Source: Trametes villosa (lineage: Eukaryota; Basidiomycota; Agaricomycetes; Polyporales; Polyporaceae). Taken from it: a DNA stretch of 64,000 nt. Positions 23,741 to 34,900 of this stretch are shown piece by piece. Position 1 is the stretch's first letter. Every line of letters starts with the position of its first letter. The notes below the pieces were generated by a model. The model did no database searches and was not told the DNA's origin. It saw only the letters and a list, made by a program, of their open reading frames with translations. The DNA is taken from NCBI GenBank assembly GCA_002964805.2, contig PUDQ02000001.1, positions 1,073,501 through 1,137,500 on the forward strand, given 5' to 3'. A program made the translations under genes and the position numbers.

Positions 23741-25860
23741 TCAGGACGACTTCGCTCTCCGTTTCTTCTCCTGATCGATCGCCCGTTTCTTCTGCTCCAG
23801 ATTTTGTCGCTGAAGGGTTTGTCAGAACCAGTCTGGGTACTAGATGACCGCAAGAAACACTGACCTCGTCTGACCGCTTCTTCTGGCCATACTTCATGCG
23901 CTCGTACAGCTTCCGCTGCTTGTTGCTCATCATCATCTTGTTCATGTTCTGCTCGCCCGCCTCCTCCTGCGGCGCCTCGCCCTTCTTGGCCTTCTTCTGC
24001 GCCTTCTTCGCCTCCTTTTCGAAGGTGCCGAAGTCGATGCCCGCCGCCTCTGCCGCCAACTCCGCTGCGCGGAGCGCCTCCGCATCCTGCGCAGACGCGG
24101 CGGCCTTCAGCGCAGACTTCGCAGGACGCGCCGCCTCCTCCTCGCTATCCTCGACCGCGGCCTCCTTGTCCTCTTCGCCCTCTACCTCGTCCTCCATCTC
24201 CTCGTCCTCCGCGGCGCCCTCGAGCCCCGCCGTCGGGTCGTACGCCTCCGCGTGCTCGCCGAACGGGCTCAGATGCGGCGGGAGCGTCGCGCCCTGCGCA
24301 TACAGGTCCTCGAGCAGGATCCTGCCCGCGTTGATGCAGTCCGCGACCCACTGCGGCTGCACGTACTTGCGCCGCCGCCGGCGCGCCTTCTCCGCCTCGC
24401 TCTCGCCCGCGCGTTGCACAAGCGGGCGGTCGATGATCACGTGCGTGATCGCCTCGTCGTCCTCGTCGAACGGCGAGCCGCCGCCGGAGCTCGCGGGCCA
24501 GCCGATGCGCCCGCCGAACGCGCGCACGAGGAACTCGAAGATCGGCCGCGACGTCTCGCGCGAGAGCCAGAAGGTGTAGGGCGCGAAGAGTTTCGCGGAC
24601 GTCGACTGCGGGAGCGTGGAGAGCGTCTTGAGCGTGGGGAGCGTCGCGGTGGTGAATGCGGGCGCGGAGGGCGCGTCTTCGGGGTTCTCCTCGGTGGTGT
24701 CCTCGACGAACTCCTCGTCGTCCTCGTTTGTCGCGTCTGCATCCACGGTGGGCATCTCGACGTCTCCGTCGCCGGAGCCGGACGCTGCAATGCTTTTGAT
24801 CGTCTGCCGCACGTCCTTGCTGGAGATACGCTTCCCGTCAACCTCCACGACCTTCGACTTAGCGGCGGTCGTCGCGGGGGCAGCCTTCGCTTCTTCGAGA
24901 CTGAAAGCACCAACGCCGGCGGCACCTTCGTCCTTCTTCGTATCAAGAGGGGGAGGGTAGACGAGGCCAGCATCGGTGTAGAGCTTGAAGAACACGAAGC
25001 CAAGGAGGGTTTGGTAGAGCTCGAGGAAGGTCAGCATGACACGGACATCGACGTCCGTGGGGATCTAGACACGGCATGAGAGGCAGGTCCGAGCATACTG
25101 CAAGAAGATAACGTACGGTTTGGGTGAACTGGTATGGGACTAGCCAGGTGACCGTCTGGTCAAACACCTCCGCCTGGTAGTACACGCCCTTTATTGAAAG
25201 GAACGTCTTACGGAGCGAGTGCGTGTGCATAACATACAGCTGCCACTCCGCCGCAAGTCGTGCGCAGTTCTCAATGAGGGAGGGGGAGACCTTAGAATCC
25301 GAGGGAAGGGAGGCGAAGAGGAAGATCATGCAGAGCGCATCGTCGATGTCCCGGACGGCATCTACGAAGGTGGGATACCTAGAGGAAATACGGGTCAAGA
25401 AACCTCGAAGGGAGGAAAGGAGGTACGGCGAACTGACCTCTCTTTGATGATATGGTCGAGGCGGTATACCGGCTTGTTCTCCTCCAGACTCTTCGCACTA
25501 CTCCACTCCCCTCTTCCCAACGCACGCGAGAGTTTTTTTGCGAAGGCCTTGTGTTCCCGCAGCTTCCGCAAGACGGGTTCGTGCGCAAGGTATGCGATGT
25601 CCTTCGCATAGTAGAAGTTTGTCGGCGCAGACGAGCCCTTGTTCGCCTTCTTGCGGCTCCGTGGTTCACGAGGGAAGATACCTGGTATGAGGTAGTGTTG
25701 AATATAACAATTCCGAGGAAATCTACTCCTGAGGCATACCCTTCAGAATGCACAACCGCCGGAAGTCCGCAAGAGAGCACTGCAGCTTCTTCACTGCTGA
25801 CGACCGGGTGACATACGCCTTGGCGGCACCCGCCTTTCCCTTTTGCTTTATGCGGCCCAT
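23741..25860 (-). CDS. NOP7: Pescadillo homolog (Nop7), 60S ribosome biogenesis
   Basis: About five exons from 25860 give roughly 630 residues. The N-terminal Pescadillo domain is unmistakable: [76 protein letters not shown] and [25 protein letters not shown] domain follows at about 375-475 ([13 protein letters not shown], then [20 protein letters not shown]), then a long acidic stretch and a basic [15 protein letters not shown] tail. Nop7 is the core of the PeBoW complex (Nop7-Erb1-Ytm1), which is needed for 27S pre-rRNA processing in the nucleolus. The short last exon ([20 protein letters not shown]) is joined across a GTCAGT intron at about 23817-23865. Confidence 0.95.
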
Positions 25861-26082
25861 GTCGTTCGAATTTTGGAGGGATTAGAGGAAAGGGGGAGGG
25901 GTGGAAGGGAGTGAGCGGTGGGATGGGATGGGAGAGAGAAGGGAAAGCACTCCGGCGTCCAATCAGGAGCCGGCACTCCAAACTTTTCGACCCATCTTGG
26001 GCGCCTGTCTGAGGCGCGCGCGATCTCGGGCTGGCCGTGCTCGCTGTGTGCGCCAGGCTGCTCATCTCCTCCGCCGCCCACC
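25861..26082. promoter_or_regulatory. Bidirectional promoter of NOP7 and SMD2
   Basis: Only 222 bp separate the two start codons. A CCAAT box on the plus strand lies at 25959-25963, near the middle. The shared space suggests coordinated control of two RNA-processing genes; this is inferred from spacing only. Confidence 0.55.
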
Positions 26083-26691
26083 ATGAGGTACGCGTCCGCC
26101 CCCCGCTGACCGCCGCGCGCGTTTGCTCACCGCGTGTCGCAGTCAATACGTGCACGTCCCCAAGTCTGAGCTCGACGAGGCGCAGCTCCGCGCGCTCGAG
26201 GAGCACGAGATCAGCCAGGGCCCCTTGTCGGTCCTCCAGCAGGCGGTCAGGAATCACACGCAAGTCCTCATTTCCCTGCGCAACAACAAAAAGCTGCTAG
26301 CACGCGTCAAGGCGTTTGACAGACACAGCAACATGGTGCGTCTCGACTCCTGCTCTGCATACGCTGATGGTTCGTCTTACGCGTTCAACCTGCAGGTGTT
26401 GGAGAATGTAAAAGAGGTACGTCGCGCGCCGCTAGCAGTCGGATGTCGACTCATATACGGTCACAGATGTGGACGGAGATGCCCAAGGGAAAGAACAAGA
26501 AGCCGGTGAACAAGGATAGGTTCATCAGCAAAATGTTCCTGCGGTAAGTCCCCATGCTCCCTGAGATTCGTTCAAGAACTTATCAACTGCATCTCCGGCA
26601 GTGGCGATTCAGTCATTCTCGGTGAGTGTGAGCGGGAATGTCCATTATACCGGTGCTCATTTGGTTTCCAGTTCTGCGCAACACTGCGTAG
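26083..26691 (+). CDS. SMD2: Small nuclear ribonucleoprotein SmD2
   Basis: Six exons (26083-26087, 26143-26335, 26396-26416, 26467-26543, 26602-26621, 26672-26691) give 111 residues, matching the usual 110-118. Sm1 is seen as [20 protein letters not shown] and [20 protein letters not shown], and Sm2 as KMFLRGDSVILVLRNT, with [18 protein letters not shown] between. SmD2 is one of seven Sm proteins forming the ring on U1, U2, U4 and U5 snRNAs. The first coding exon is only ATGAG (5 nt), and its splice completes the Ser codon. Three other exons are 20-21 nt, so a gene for a splicing protein depends heavily on accurate splicing. Confidence 0.95.
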
Positions 26692-26884
26692 CTTCGCTCA
26701 GTCTCCTTGTCTCAGCAACCGGTCCTGCACGTCGGTCATGCTCTGTGGATTCGTTCTGTATCACGTAATGTACAATGTTTATTCCTGCTCTGCCTCATCT
26801 CTCCGTCTGCCTTGTCAGTGTGATGCGAAAACCATGATATGTATGCTATTGCTCACGCACTACACAAAGACGTCAGCTCTCATG

Positions 26885-29800
26885 TCACCAGTGACCAGGG
26901 TGGGCTACGGGGGAGGTAGGGAATTCCACGTACCGCCGAGCGATTGCCAGCTCCTCCTCCTCGATGTCCTTGATAACGTCGAAAATTCCTCCGAGAGCAA
27001 GCCACCCGAAGCTCCGGCCTCCGAAATACGTCTGCTCCATCTTGGCGATCCGGAAGGCCGTCCAACAACGACGAAGCGACTCGTCATGTGGCATATCGTC
27101 CTCGCCCTCGAGCTCGTTGCGCATGTCGTTCACGAGGGTGGCGGTTTGCTCCCGCAGCTGCGCCATGAGGTCGCGCCGCTTGCGTGGCTGCGAACATTTC
27201 GCCACGATAGTGCCGACCTGCAGAGGTGAGTGAGTCGACTAAAGCACCAGCGGGGGAGCCGAGCAAGAACTCACAATTGCCTCTTCCTCCGTCAGCATGG
27301 CCGCGCGCGAACTTTCGAGGGAGTGATCGGCACAGATCGCGCGCAGACGCGACGTGTAGTTGTTGTACAGCTCCCAGATGTCGTTCACCGCGTCCCGGCT
27401 GTAGCTCCTGGGGACGATGAACCCCGCGACACGGTCCCGCACAGCCTCGAACACCTCGTCTCCTTGGGGGGCCCAGTTCGCGCGGAACTGAGCGAGGATA
27501 GTTGGAAGCGCGCCCGCGTTTTCCTGGTCATCCCGCATATGCCTGTTCTGATAGCGTGCGGCACGATCTGCCGTCCGGAGGGCAGGAAGGTCGATGGAGC
27601 GGTACAGCTTGCCGATAGCCCGGACACTCTCGTAGAACATCGAGCTGTCGGCGGTGACGGTTTCGGGCGCGTTCCAGTCCGGCTTCTCGCGCATACGGAG
27701 ACGCGGAATTTGTCCGATGGGCACCGGTCGTCCGCTCTTCGGGTAATCGACTGCGTCGCTGTGTAGGGCAGCCAGCTTGAGGCAGTCGGGGTCTAGGATC
27801 CCCTCGGTACTTTGGTCAGCGATGATAAGCCACGTTGTCGCGATGATTCCCAACGTCTGTAAAGACTGCTGAGCCCCTTGCTAGCATACAGAGCGCGGGA
27901 GAATCACGCACGTCGCTAACAATGTACTCCGCAACGAAGTCCGCGACGTCCGCCATAGTACTTTCGTGCTCAACGAGCTTCCGTGGGGCGGCCTCGTACT
28001 CTGACGCGTGGTACGTCCGAGGCGGTACGAGCTCGGGCATTGTGGTAACGTTGTACTCATCGCCGTCTAGATCGCCGCCTCCTAGACAAGACGGTAGCGG
28101 CCGCGCTCCTGTCATATGCGTCAAAGGCCGTAGCATCGCTCAGGCAGAAGCAGACGTACCCTTAATGGAAAAGACCACCGTGTTCCTCAGCGACTCCCTC
28201 TCGAACGGCGACCCGGGAGGAGGCCGTCCTATCGCATGGACGACCTGTGCGTCTCCAGGATGTATGGTCGGAGAACGCGAGATGAGAGTGCGACCCTCCA
28301 GATAGCGAAGACCACTACGGTCGGGCGAGTCGATGCAAACAAATATCTCCCCTTCCTCTAGATATCCGTGAACGTCCGCAACTCCTACCACGGTGTATCC
28401 GTCCGGAACAGGGATTCTCGCGCGATGTTTCAACTCCCGGAGGACGTGGTTGATCGCGAAGTCCATCATTTGCCGCCAAAATGTGTCCTCGTCAAGCGGA
28501 CCTACGCCTAGCCTATGGAGACCCAGCATCGCGGACGTGAGGCGGAATGAGCCGCCAAGACCGTGGCCCTCGAGGAGGCGGCCGGACCTCTCGAGCGACT
28601 CGATCGACGCCTGCACATCGCGAACGGCATTGTCCTGCAGTGTCTGGAAGACCTCGTAGGGCACTCCAAGCCCCTCCAGCAGCATGATGAGCGGTCTGTT
28701 GAGGTAGTAAGATGACGGTTTATCGAATGCCCTCGCGATCTCGATGTTGCGCGAGTCCGGGCTCTCGAACTTGATCATGGAGGGGCGGAGGAGGATGGAA
28801 CGTCCCGGGAGGGTGTGGTCGACGCTCAGCATGCCCTTGGAGCCTTGGAACCGGACCTGGTACGCACGGGGGTACGTCCTGTCCCGGCGACCTCGGCGGC
28901 GGTTCTCCTGGAGTGCGCGCCAGATGTCCCTAGCGAGCTGAGGGGAGATCGTGCCCACTCCGTCCGTGAAGGCTCTCCTCCCTGAGGCATCCATGATGTC
29001 GCTGCCCATGATGACCTGGCCGACGTCGACCGTGATCGACGCGTCCGTCGCAGTGAACGCCTGGGAGATCCTCGCTGCATATCGCGCTGGGCAATGTATG
29101 AGCGTCCGGTCGAACGGCAAGTCCCTGAAGGTACCGAGGCTCCTGATGATCGACGCTGCGTCTATGAGGTAGCGGTACCCGTCGTCGTCGGTGTGCCTGA
29201 AGGGCTTGACGAACCAAACCGCATGCTCTTTCAGAGCCGACTGAGAGTACGCGAGGAAGTCGAAACGGGCCCCGGGAAACGTGAGGCCGTCGAGCAGGAT
29301 GCGTCTGATCCTGCGGTTCACGAAGCTACGGCCGTCGACCTCGCGGTCGAAGCGTAGCTGAAGCCGATTCTCGTCCTGGAAGCAGACGCGGAGGAAGGAG
29401 TCCTGCGAGCGGTAGTACTTGCGCATGACGCGATTGGACCGCTCCGGGAACGGGCCCTCTAGGACCATCGTGGTAGGAGTAATCGTGACCCGAAGGCAGT
29501 GGAAGGGAGCGGTAGCGTCGGCCGTGTTGAAGGCGGTGTTCAACGGCCTGTAGACGAATCGAGCCGCTATGGCGGAGAACAGCTCCACCACGTCGCCAGA
29601 GAATAGCTCCCCCTGTGGACTGCGTTGTTGAGTAGAAGGGTCCTCGCCGTACCAGAAGAGGTCTTTAGCCTGCGCGATGAAGTCGCGGAGTAGCGCGGCG
29701 GTATATCCCGCCCCGTGTCTGCGTAGGAGAGCATCTATGGGGCGTTGAAGCCGGAGCATCTCCCGGAAGTCTACCAGCCACGAGCGCAGGAGCGCTTCCA

Positions 29801-30773
29801 CTTGGAACGCGACCAACCAAGGCTGGCGCATCGCCCATAACGCGCACTCGTCCCGCACGTTCTCGGCAAACAACTCTCGCCGTTCCACATGGTAGGCAAA
29901 GTTGTCGGGGCGGAGGTGAGCCGCACGCGCTAGCACCCGAAAATGGTCCAGGTCTTCAACGGAAGTGACCTCCAGACGCAGAGCTAAGGAGATGTACGGG
30001 GCGAGAGGCTCGTGGCTTTCGTCGAATGCCGACTGTTTCTGGCGGGGAGGGGGAGGCGCGTCGAAGCCCGCGATGGCTGCGATTGCCGCATTGAGGTCGG
30101 ATTGGCTGGACACGGTCTCGAAGGATGGGGGGTTGCTCAGAGAGAAGAAGATGGTTGGAATGCCGGTGGCTTGATACACCGCGGCGGAAGTCCAGGCGAT
30201 CTGCGATGCGCGTATCGCGATTATACGGGTGTCCTCCAAGCCAGAGCCGGGGACCTCCACGCGAAGTTCACGTCTCTCCTCCACGAAGACCAGGACCGCG
30301 GAACAGGACCTCTCCCATTCTATGGAGAAAACGTGGTCCCGGCACTCCCACCCGAACTGTATCGTTTGAACGCGTGCTCTGCGAGCTCGGAGTTCTTCGG
30401 CATCCTGGTCACGAGCTTGGGCGACTCGAGGATCTTCAAATGGCTGCCTTCGTATAGTCTCCAGCACATCCGTCCGGGGGGATTTGTTACTTCGTTGGAA
30501 CTGGACACGGATGGCTCCGAGAGTCAGGAAGTGTTGCGCAGCCGTTCCACCGTACAGTCGCAAGAACTCGTTGCCGACGCCTTCGGTGGGCAGAGTCAGG
30601 GTGCCGAATTGCCACGACGACCGCCCTCTCCTCCGAGGGATGATATACACCTCGAAGTTCATGCGAGGACCCGCGAGGTCGGGGAAGGGGGGAGCGTGGA
30701 GGATGCTAGCCAGCTCGAGCTTCAGCCTGTGCTTAGTAGTCCCGGGCGCGATATTCCGCATAAACACCTCCAT
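26885..30773 (-). CDS. Eukaryotic RNA-dependent RNA polymerase (RNA silencing)
   Basis: Four exons (30773-28160, 28108-27912, 27856-27275, 27217-26885) give about 1,241 residues. The start at 30773 was chosen because MEVFMRNIAPGTTKHRLK is an RRM-like beginning typical of fungal RdRPs; an upstream in-frame Met-like start adds unlike sequence. Conserved RdRP segments include FTDGVGTISPQLARDIW, FQGSKGMLSVDHTL, RPSMIKFES, the DGYTVVGVADVHGYLEEGEI loop, RSPTIHPGDAQVV, and the catalytic DLDGD at about residues 884-888 inside CLGGGDLDGDEYNV, whose aspartates bind metal. These enzymes make double-stranded RNA for Dicer in quelling-type or meiotic silencing. The last exon may run past 26885 or splice near 26930, so the C-terminus is provisional. 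The gene converges with SMD2. Confidence 0.93.
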
Positions 30774-31429
30774 AGCAGCAGTCAAGTAGGCGCAATGACA
30801 GGGGGTGTACGAGAGATGCTCGAGAGGAGACGCGGACGAGGGTGAGGAAGGGGGCTGGAGCTGGACGAGCCAATGGTCACGGTTATAGGGTTTGGGGGTT
30901 GCCGCAGCACGGTATCGAATTCTGCGGCGCTTCATTTGTCGACATGAATATGTGCAGCAAGCTAGTGTCCTGACTTCTGAGTGGTACCGGTGGTAAGCCA
31001 AGCAATCCACGGGGGAGACGATGCCCGCAACCTACAGTAATAATCCCATAACAAATCGACATCCCAGCTTACCCGGGTTGTGCTGAGAGCGTGCACACTA
31101 GCTCGTCTCGAGCACAAGAGCTAGAGTTAGCGGCCCGTCGATCATGAGGTATCGAATTCTGCCCTGTTACCGCAGCGCCGTCAGAACTGTGTCGAGGGCC
31201 TGTGTGGGTGAGCGACCCGCCCATGGTCATGTGCGTATTCCCTGTGCACTCATACGCTGCGTGTGGCTATGACGGAGCAAGAGCACCCGCTTCAAGATCG
31301 TCGCGACGCCGCCGGGCAGTACTTGAACCCTCCGCGCTTTCGCGAGGGCGCCAGAACCCATGTTCACGCAACAAACCCAAGTTACTAGATGAGCTTCACG
31401 CCATATAAGCAATCCGGAGAATCAGAGCT
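30774..31429. other. Intergenic, upstream of the RdRP gene
   Basis: This is the probable promoter and leader of the RdRP gene (minus) and the 3' end of the LYRM2-like gene. The RdRP frame stays open upstream to 31010, but that translation lacks conserved sequence. No other gene was found. Confidence 0.5.
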
Positions 31430-31779
31430 TCAAGAGGGCGGTACATAGGCCGTAGGCAGTATTTGCCTGAGTTCTCTCCGACCAGAGGAAATCCTGTCCT
31501 CTATAACTTTCTGTGGCGCATGTGATGAGCATAGGCGAACACGAAGGGTACCATACGCACCACATCGTTAAGGTAGCGGTTTCTTTCGAACTCACTCCGA
31601 ATCCAGCGAATCGTTTCGACTCTCGCGTTCCTGTCAGGAATGGCTCGAGAGCGAGTCAGGACATTTATTGACGAAGTAGACGGCCCCTCCTCCGTACATC
31701 TCGTGGCCCGTACGGCTTGGCGGTAGAGATCGACAGCTTGCTGCCTCAGTATGAAGTGCTTCAGGGTCAGCTCCGGCAT
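31430..31779 (-). CDS. LYR-motif protein, LYRM2-like
   Basis: Three minus-strand exons starting at 31779 splice to a protein of about 80 residues. The first reads TLKHFILRQQAVDLYRQAVR, with the L-Y-R tripeptide that gives the family its name. It joins IPDRNARVETIRWIRSEFER and RNRYLNDV, then a last exon KVIEDRISSGRRELRQILP ending at 31430. This order matches LYRM2, a small mitochondrial matrix protein that binds acyl carrier protein and supports respiratory complex I assembly. The intron-1 acceptor CTCGAG is not ideal, but it is the site that keeps the frame. No targeting peptide is seen before Met 31779; an upstream exon is possible. Confidence 0.8.
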
Positions 31780-31986
31780 GCGTGGCCGACTGTCTGCCAG
31801 CTGGGACGGTGTGGAGACGAAGAACAAAGCAGAGTTGGGTGGCGAGTGGACAACGCGCGTGGGCGCTTCGGCGTGCCTTCCTGTCCAGAGCCGCGCAAAG
31901 CCGCGCTCCTCCTGCTTGAGCTGACACCAAAGAGCTCAAATCCACTCTCCCTCCTCCCTCCTACCACACCCATCTCACATCCCGGC
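31780..31986. promoter_or_regulatory. Bidirectional promoter of the LYRM2-like and 4E-T-like genes
   Basis: The two start codons are 207 bp apart, head to head. The plus-strand half ends in a CT-rich leader. Promoter sharing is inferred from distance. Confidence 0.5.
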
Positions 31987-34900
31987 ATGGCCACCCAGGA
32001 CAATGACTCCTCCCTCGCGACCGCAAACCCAACGCCACCATCCACCTCTGGAGATGCCGTTGACGCCGTGGTCGAAGCTGTAGCGAAAGCCTCTTTGCAG
32101 GACGAAGTGGCGGCCGAAGTCCAGCAGAAAACCCAAGACATACCTCCTCGCCCCCTGCGGGTGTATGCGCGCCCTGAAATTCTACAGCTCTCCAAGTCAC
32201 CCCTCGTCGAACTGCCTGCGGACATGCCCACTTTCAAAGATTGGTTTGGGTACGTCAATCCCGACGCGACTGCGTTCGGCTTGTATAACGGATTCTCCTC
32301 AGTGATTGGAATGAACAAATGGGGAGCAAGAAGGAGTCAGAATCGTCTACGAACCCTACAGCACGAGATCGTCGGTACGTAGTAGCTCTCCCGGGCGTAC
32401 AGGCTCGTCTGACCAGCCTTCTAGTTTTCGTAGAGACACAGAGGACGGCGGTATGCACGTCCTCGAATTGCTGGTGCTCCTCGCTGATCATGTATCTTAC
32501 AGATTCTTCTCGCGCATCGTTCCGTTCCGGGCTCACACAACCGTCGCAAATGGGCAATTTCAGGCATCAGTCTATCCGCACCACCGAACGCGGCGCCGAG
32601 AAGGAGGTGGATAAGGAGAGGGAGCGCGACCTCCGTGATCGTGAAGGCCAGGAACGCCTGCGAAACGTGAGCTTTCTCTAGTCGTGCCCATACGCCGTGA
32701 CTTCATGCCGTTTTGCAGCTTTCCGACAAATACGATCGCGACCGACTAGCATTGTCGTCCGTCACCAGCCTTCGCACCAAGGACCGAGATGCTGCGCCCC
32801 ACTTGTCCGGTACATCAGCTTCACGGCTCGGGCAAGCTACCGGTACTGGTCGCCGTGCGGACGGTAGAGACGCGACCAAGAGAAAGCCAGTCGAGAGCAG
32901 CGATGATTGGCGCAGAGGTGAGTACACGGATTGGCCACACTTCCCCCGGTTGTTTCACTAACAACTGCATGTAGGGGCAGAACCGAACCGTGCAGGACGC
33001 GACGACAGTGAGAGCTTACCATTAAGTAGCCGGTGCCTCACATGCTAACACTATGTTCAGGAGCTGACAACTCTCGGCGAGATCGCGAGACTCGCGAAAG
33101 GCCGCGCTCTCGTGCGCGCGAGTCCTCGCGGCCTAGAAGAGAACCATCGACTGCTCGGCGGGACCGCGATCGCGATCGGGAGGACAGAGACCGACCCAGG
33201 GATCGCCGTGGTGATGGAGACAGGGAGAAGGATGACGGCGGCCGGCGCGAGAGGGATGACTACCCTCGGCGAGACTGGGACGATCCCGCCGATCGGGATC
33301 GTCACGACTATGGCCGTCGCGGGAAAGACTCTGACCGCGACGGCGACGACGACCCCAGGCGATGGAGGGACGACGGCCGCAGAGACGAGCGGCTCGCTGC
33401 TCGGCGGGAACGCGACCGAGGCTGGGATCGCTTCGAAGACCGTGACAGGGAACGCCCCTCCGCCGGAGACGACAGAGACGCGCGCAACCGTCGCGGTGCC
33501 GGGCGCGACCGCCGACTCGGTGCCAACGACGATGGCAAAGACCGGGAGGATCGCCGCGATCGCGACAGGGATAGGGAGGCGGAGCCTGCTTGGATGGAGA
33601 CATACGTCCCCACCACTCCTGGAGGCGGAATCCTTGGTGGCAAAACTGAGGACGGTGAGCTTGACGGTATACAGGCTTGGAAGAAGGGCATGAAGGAGAA
33701 GGAGCGAAAGGAGAAGGGCGGCGACGCGAACGACGGCCACAAGACAAATGCCAACGCCTCTTCCCAGCAGCAGGCGCCCCAGACCTCCGAGGGCCAGATG
33801 GACGAGATCCAGCTGTTCAAGTTGATGATGAAGCGCGAGGCCCAGAAAAAGGAGGTCGAGCCCTCTCAGAATGGACAACCAGATTATGGCCCTCCAGGTC
33901 TGTCGAACAGCTCATCGCTGCAGGGCAATCGGGCGGAGTCTTCCGGTTCAGGTGAGTCTACTACGCCAATAACGTCGAGGACCTCCTGACGGGCAATGAG
34001 AAGATCCGGCGATCCTCGCTCAGCATCATGCAGAAGGCCTCAAGATTTCGCCCTCGCAGTCGCAGAGAGGCGAAGACCACTCCCCACACCCCGCATCGTC
34101 TACTGCTGCTTCTAACGGCGTCCAATCACTGCTCACTGCTCTGACAACCGACGCGGCTTCAATGCATCGCGGTCCCGGATCGGCGAGCCCCTCGCTAGAT
34201 CGTCCTCTAGAAGGCTCCCGGGTTATGGGACCACGTCTGACGCAAGTAGCCTCCCAATCATCAACAACTGTCTCCTCGCCTAGCGATCTTCCGTCGTCTA
34301 CTGCCTCCCCCAACACCTTCAACCCTCCCGCCGGCTCCCGCGTCCTCGCGTTCAAGTCTCGCACCGCCGCCAACAACGGTTCATCCACACCAGGGAATCA
34401 GCTCCCGCCTCCTGGCCTGCCAGTGCCTCAGGTTCGGTCGGCCTCCGGCTCCTCTGCCATCCCACCTCACCTGTCGGACACGCTCGGCAACGACATGCAG
34501 TTCGCGGGTCCGCACATGAATGCTGCCGACCCTCCCCGTGGGGTCCGGAGCTTCTCGCCCCTCGCCAACGGTTCACAGCCCAACATGCCCATGGACGACT
34601 ACCGCGAAGCGATGCATCTAGGGCAGCTGAACGAGGGCATTCGCCGCGCTTCAGGCTCAGGGGCGGAACGTGCGATCCTAGGCACGCCCGGTGAGAACGC
34701 CTCCCCTTACGGAGACCTTCAGCAAGCCGGTGGGTTCCCTCCTGGCGGCCAGCTGGACCCCTCCGGCAGCAATCTCGCCGGCGGCAATTTCACCAATAAG
34801 GGCAGCCGGTTCGCAAAGTTCTTCGATGCGAGGACTCGCGATGTGCAGGCTACCGGGCCGCGTCTCGCGCAGCAGCAACAGCAGCCTCCCGTGCCGTCTG

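Noticed and set aside
24252..25079. Plus-strand frame of 275 codons opposite NOP7
   Set aside because: Codon-bias shadow of the conserved Pescadillo exon with BRCT domain.
30012..30845. Plus-strand frame of 277 codons opposite the RdRP
   Set aside because: Lies fully inside a conserved RdRP exon and shows no protein-family features.
33057..33878. Long minus-strand frame opposite the 4E-T-like gene
   Set aside because: Shadow of the Arg/Asp repeat-coding region; the plus-strand frame has consistent splicing and codon bias.
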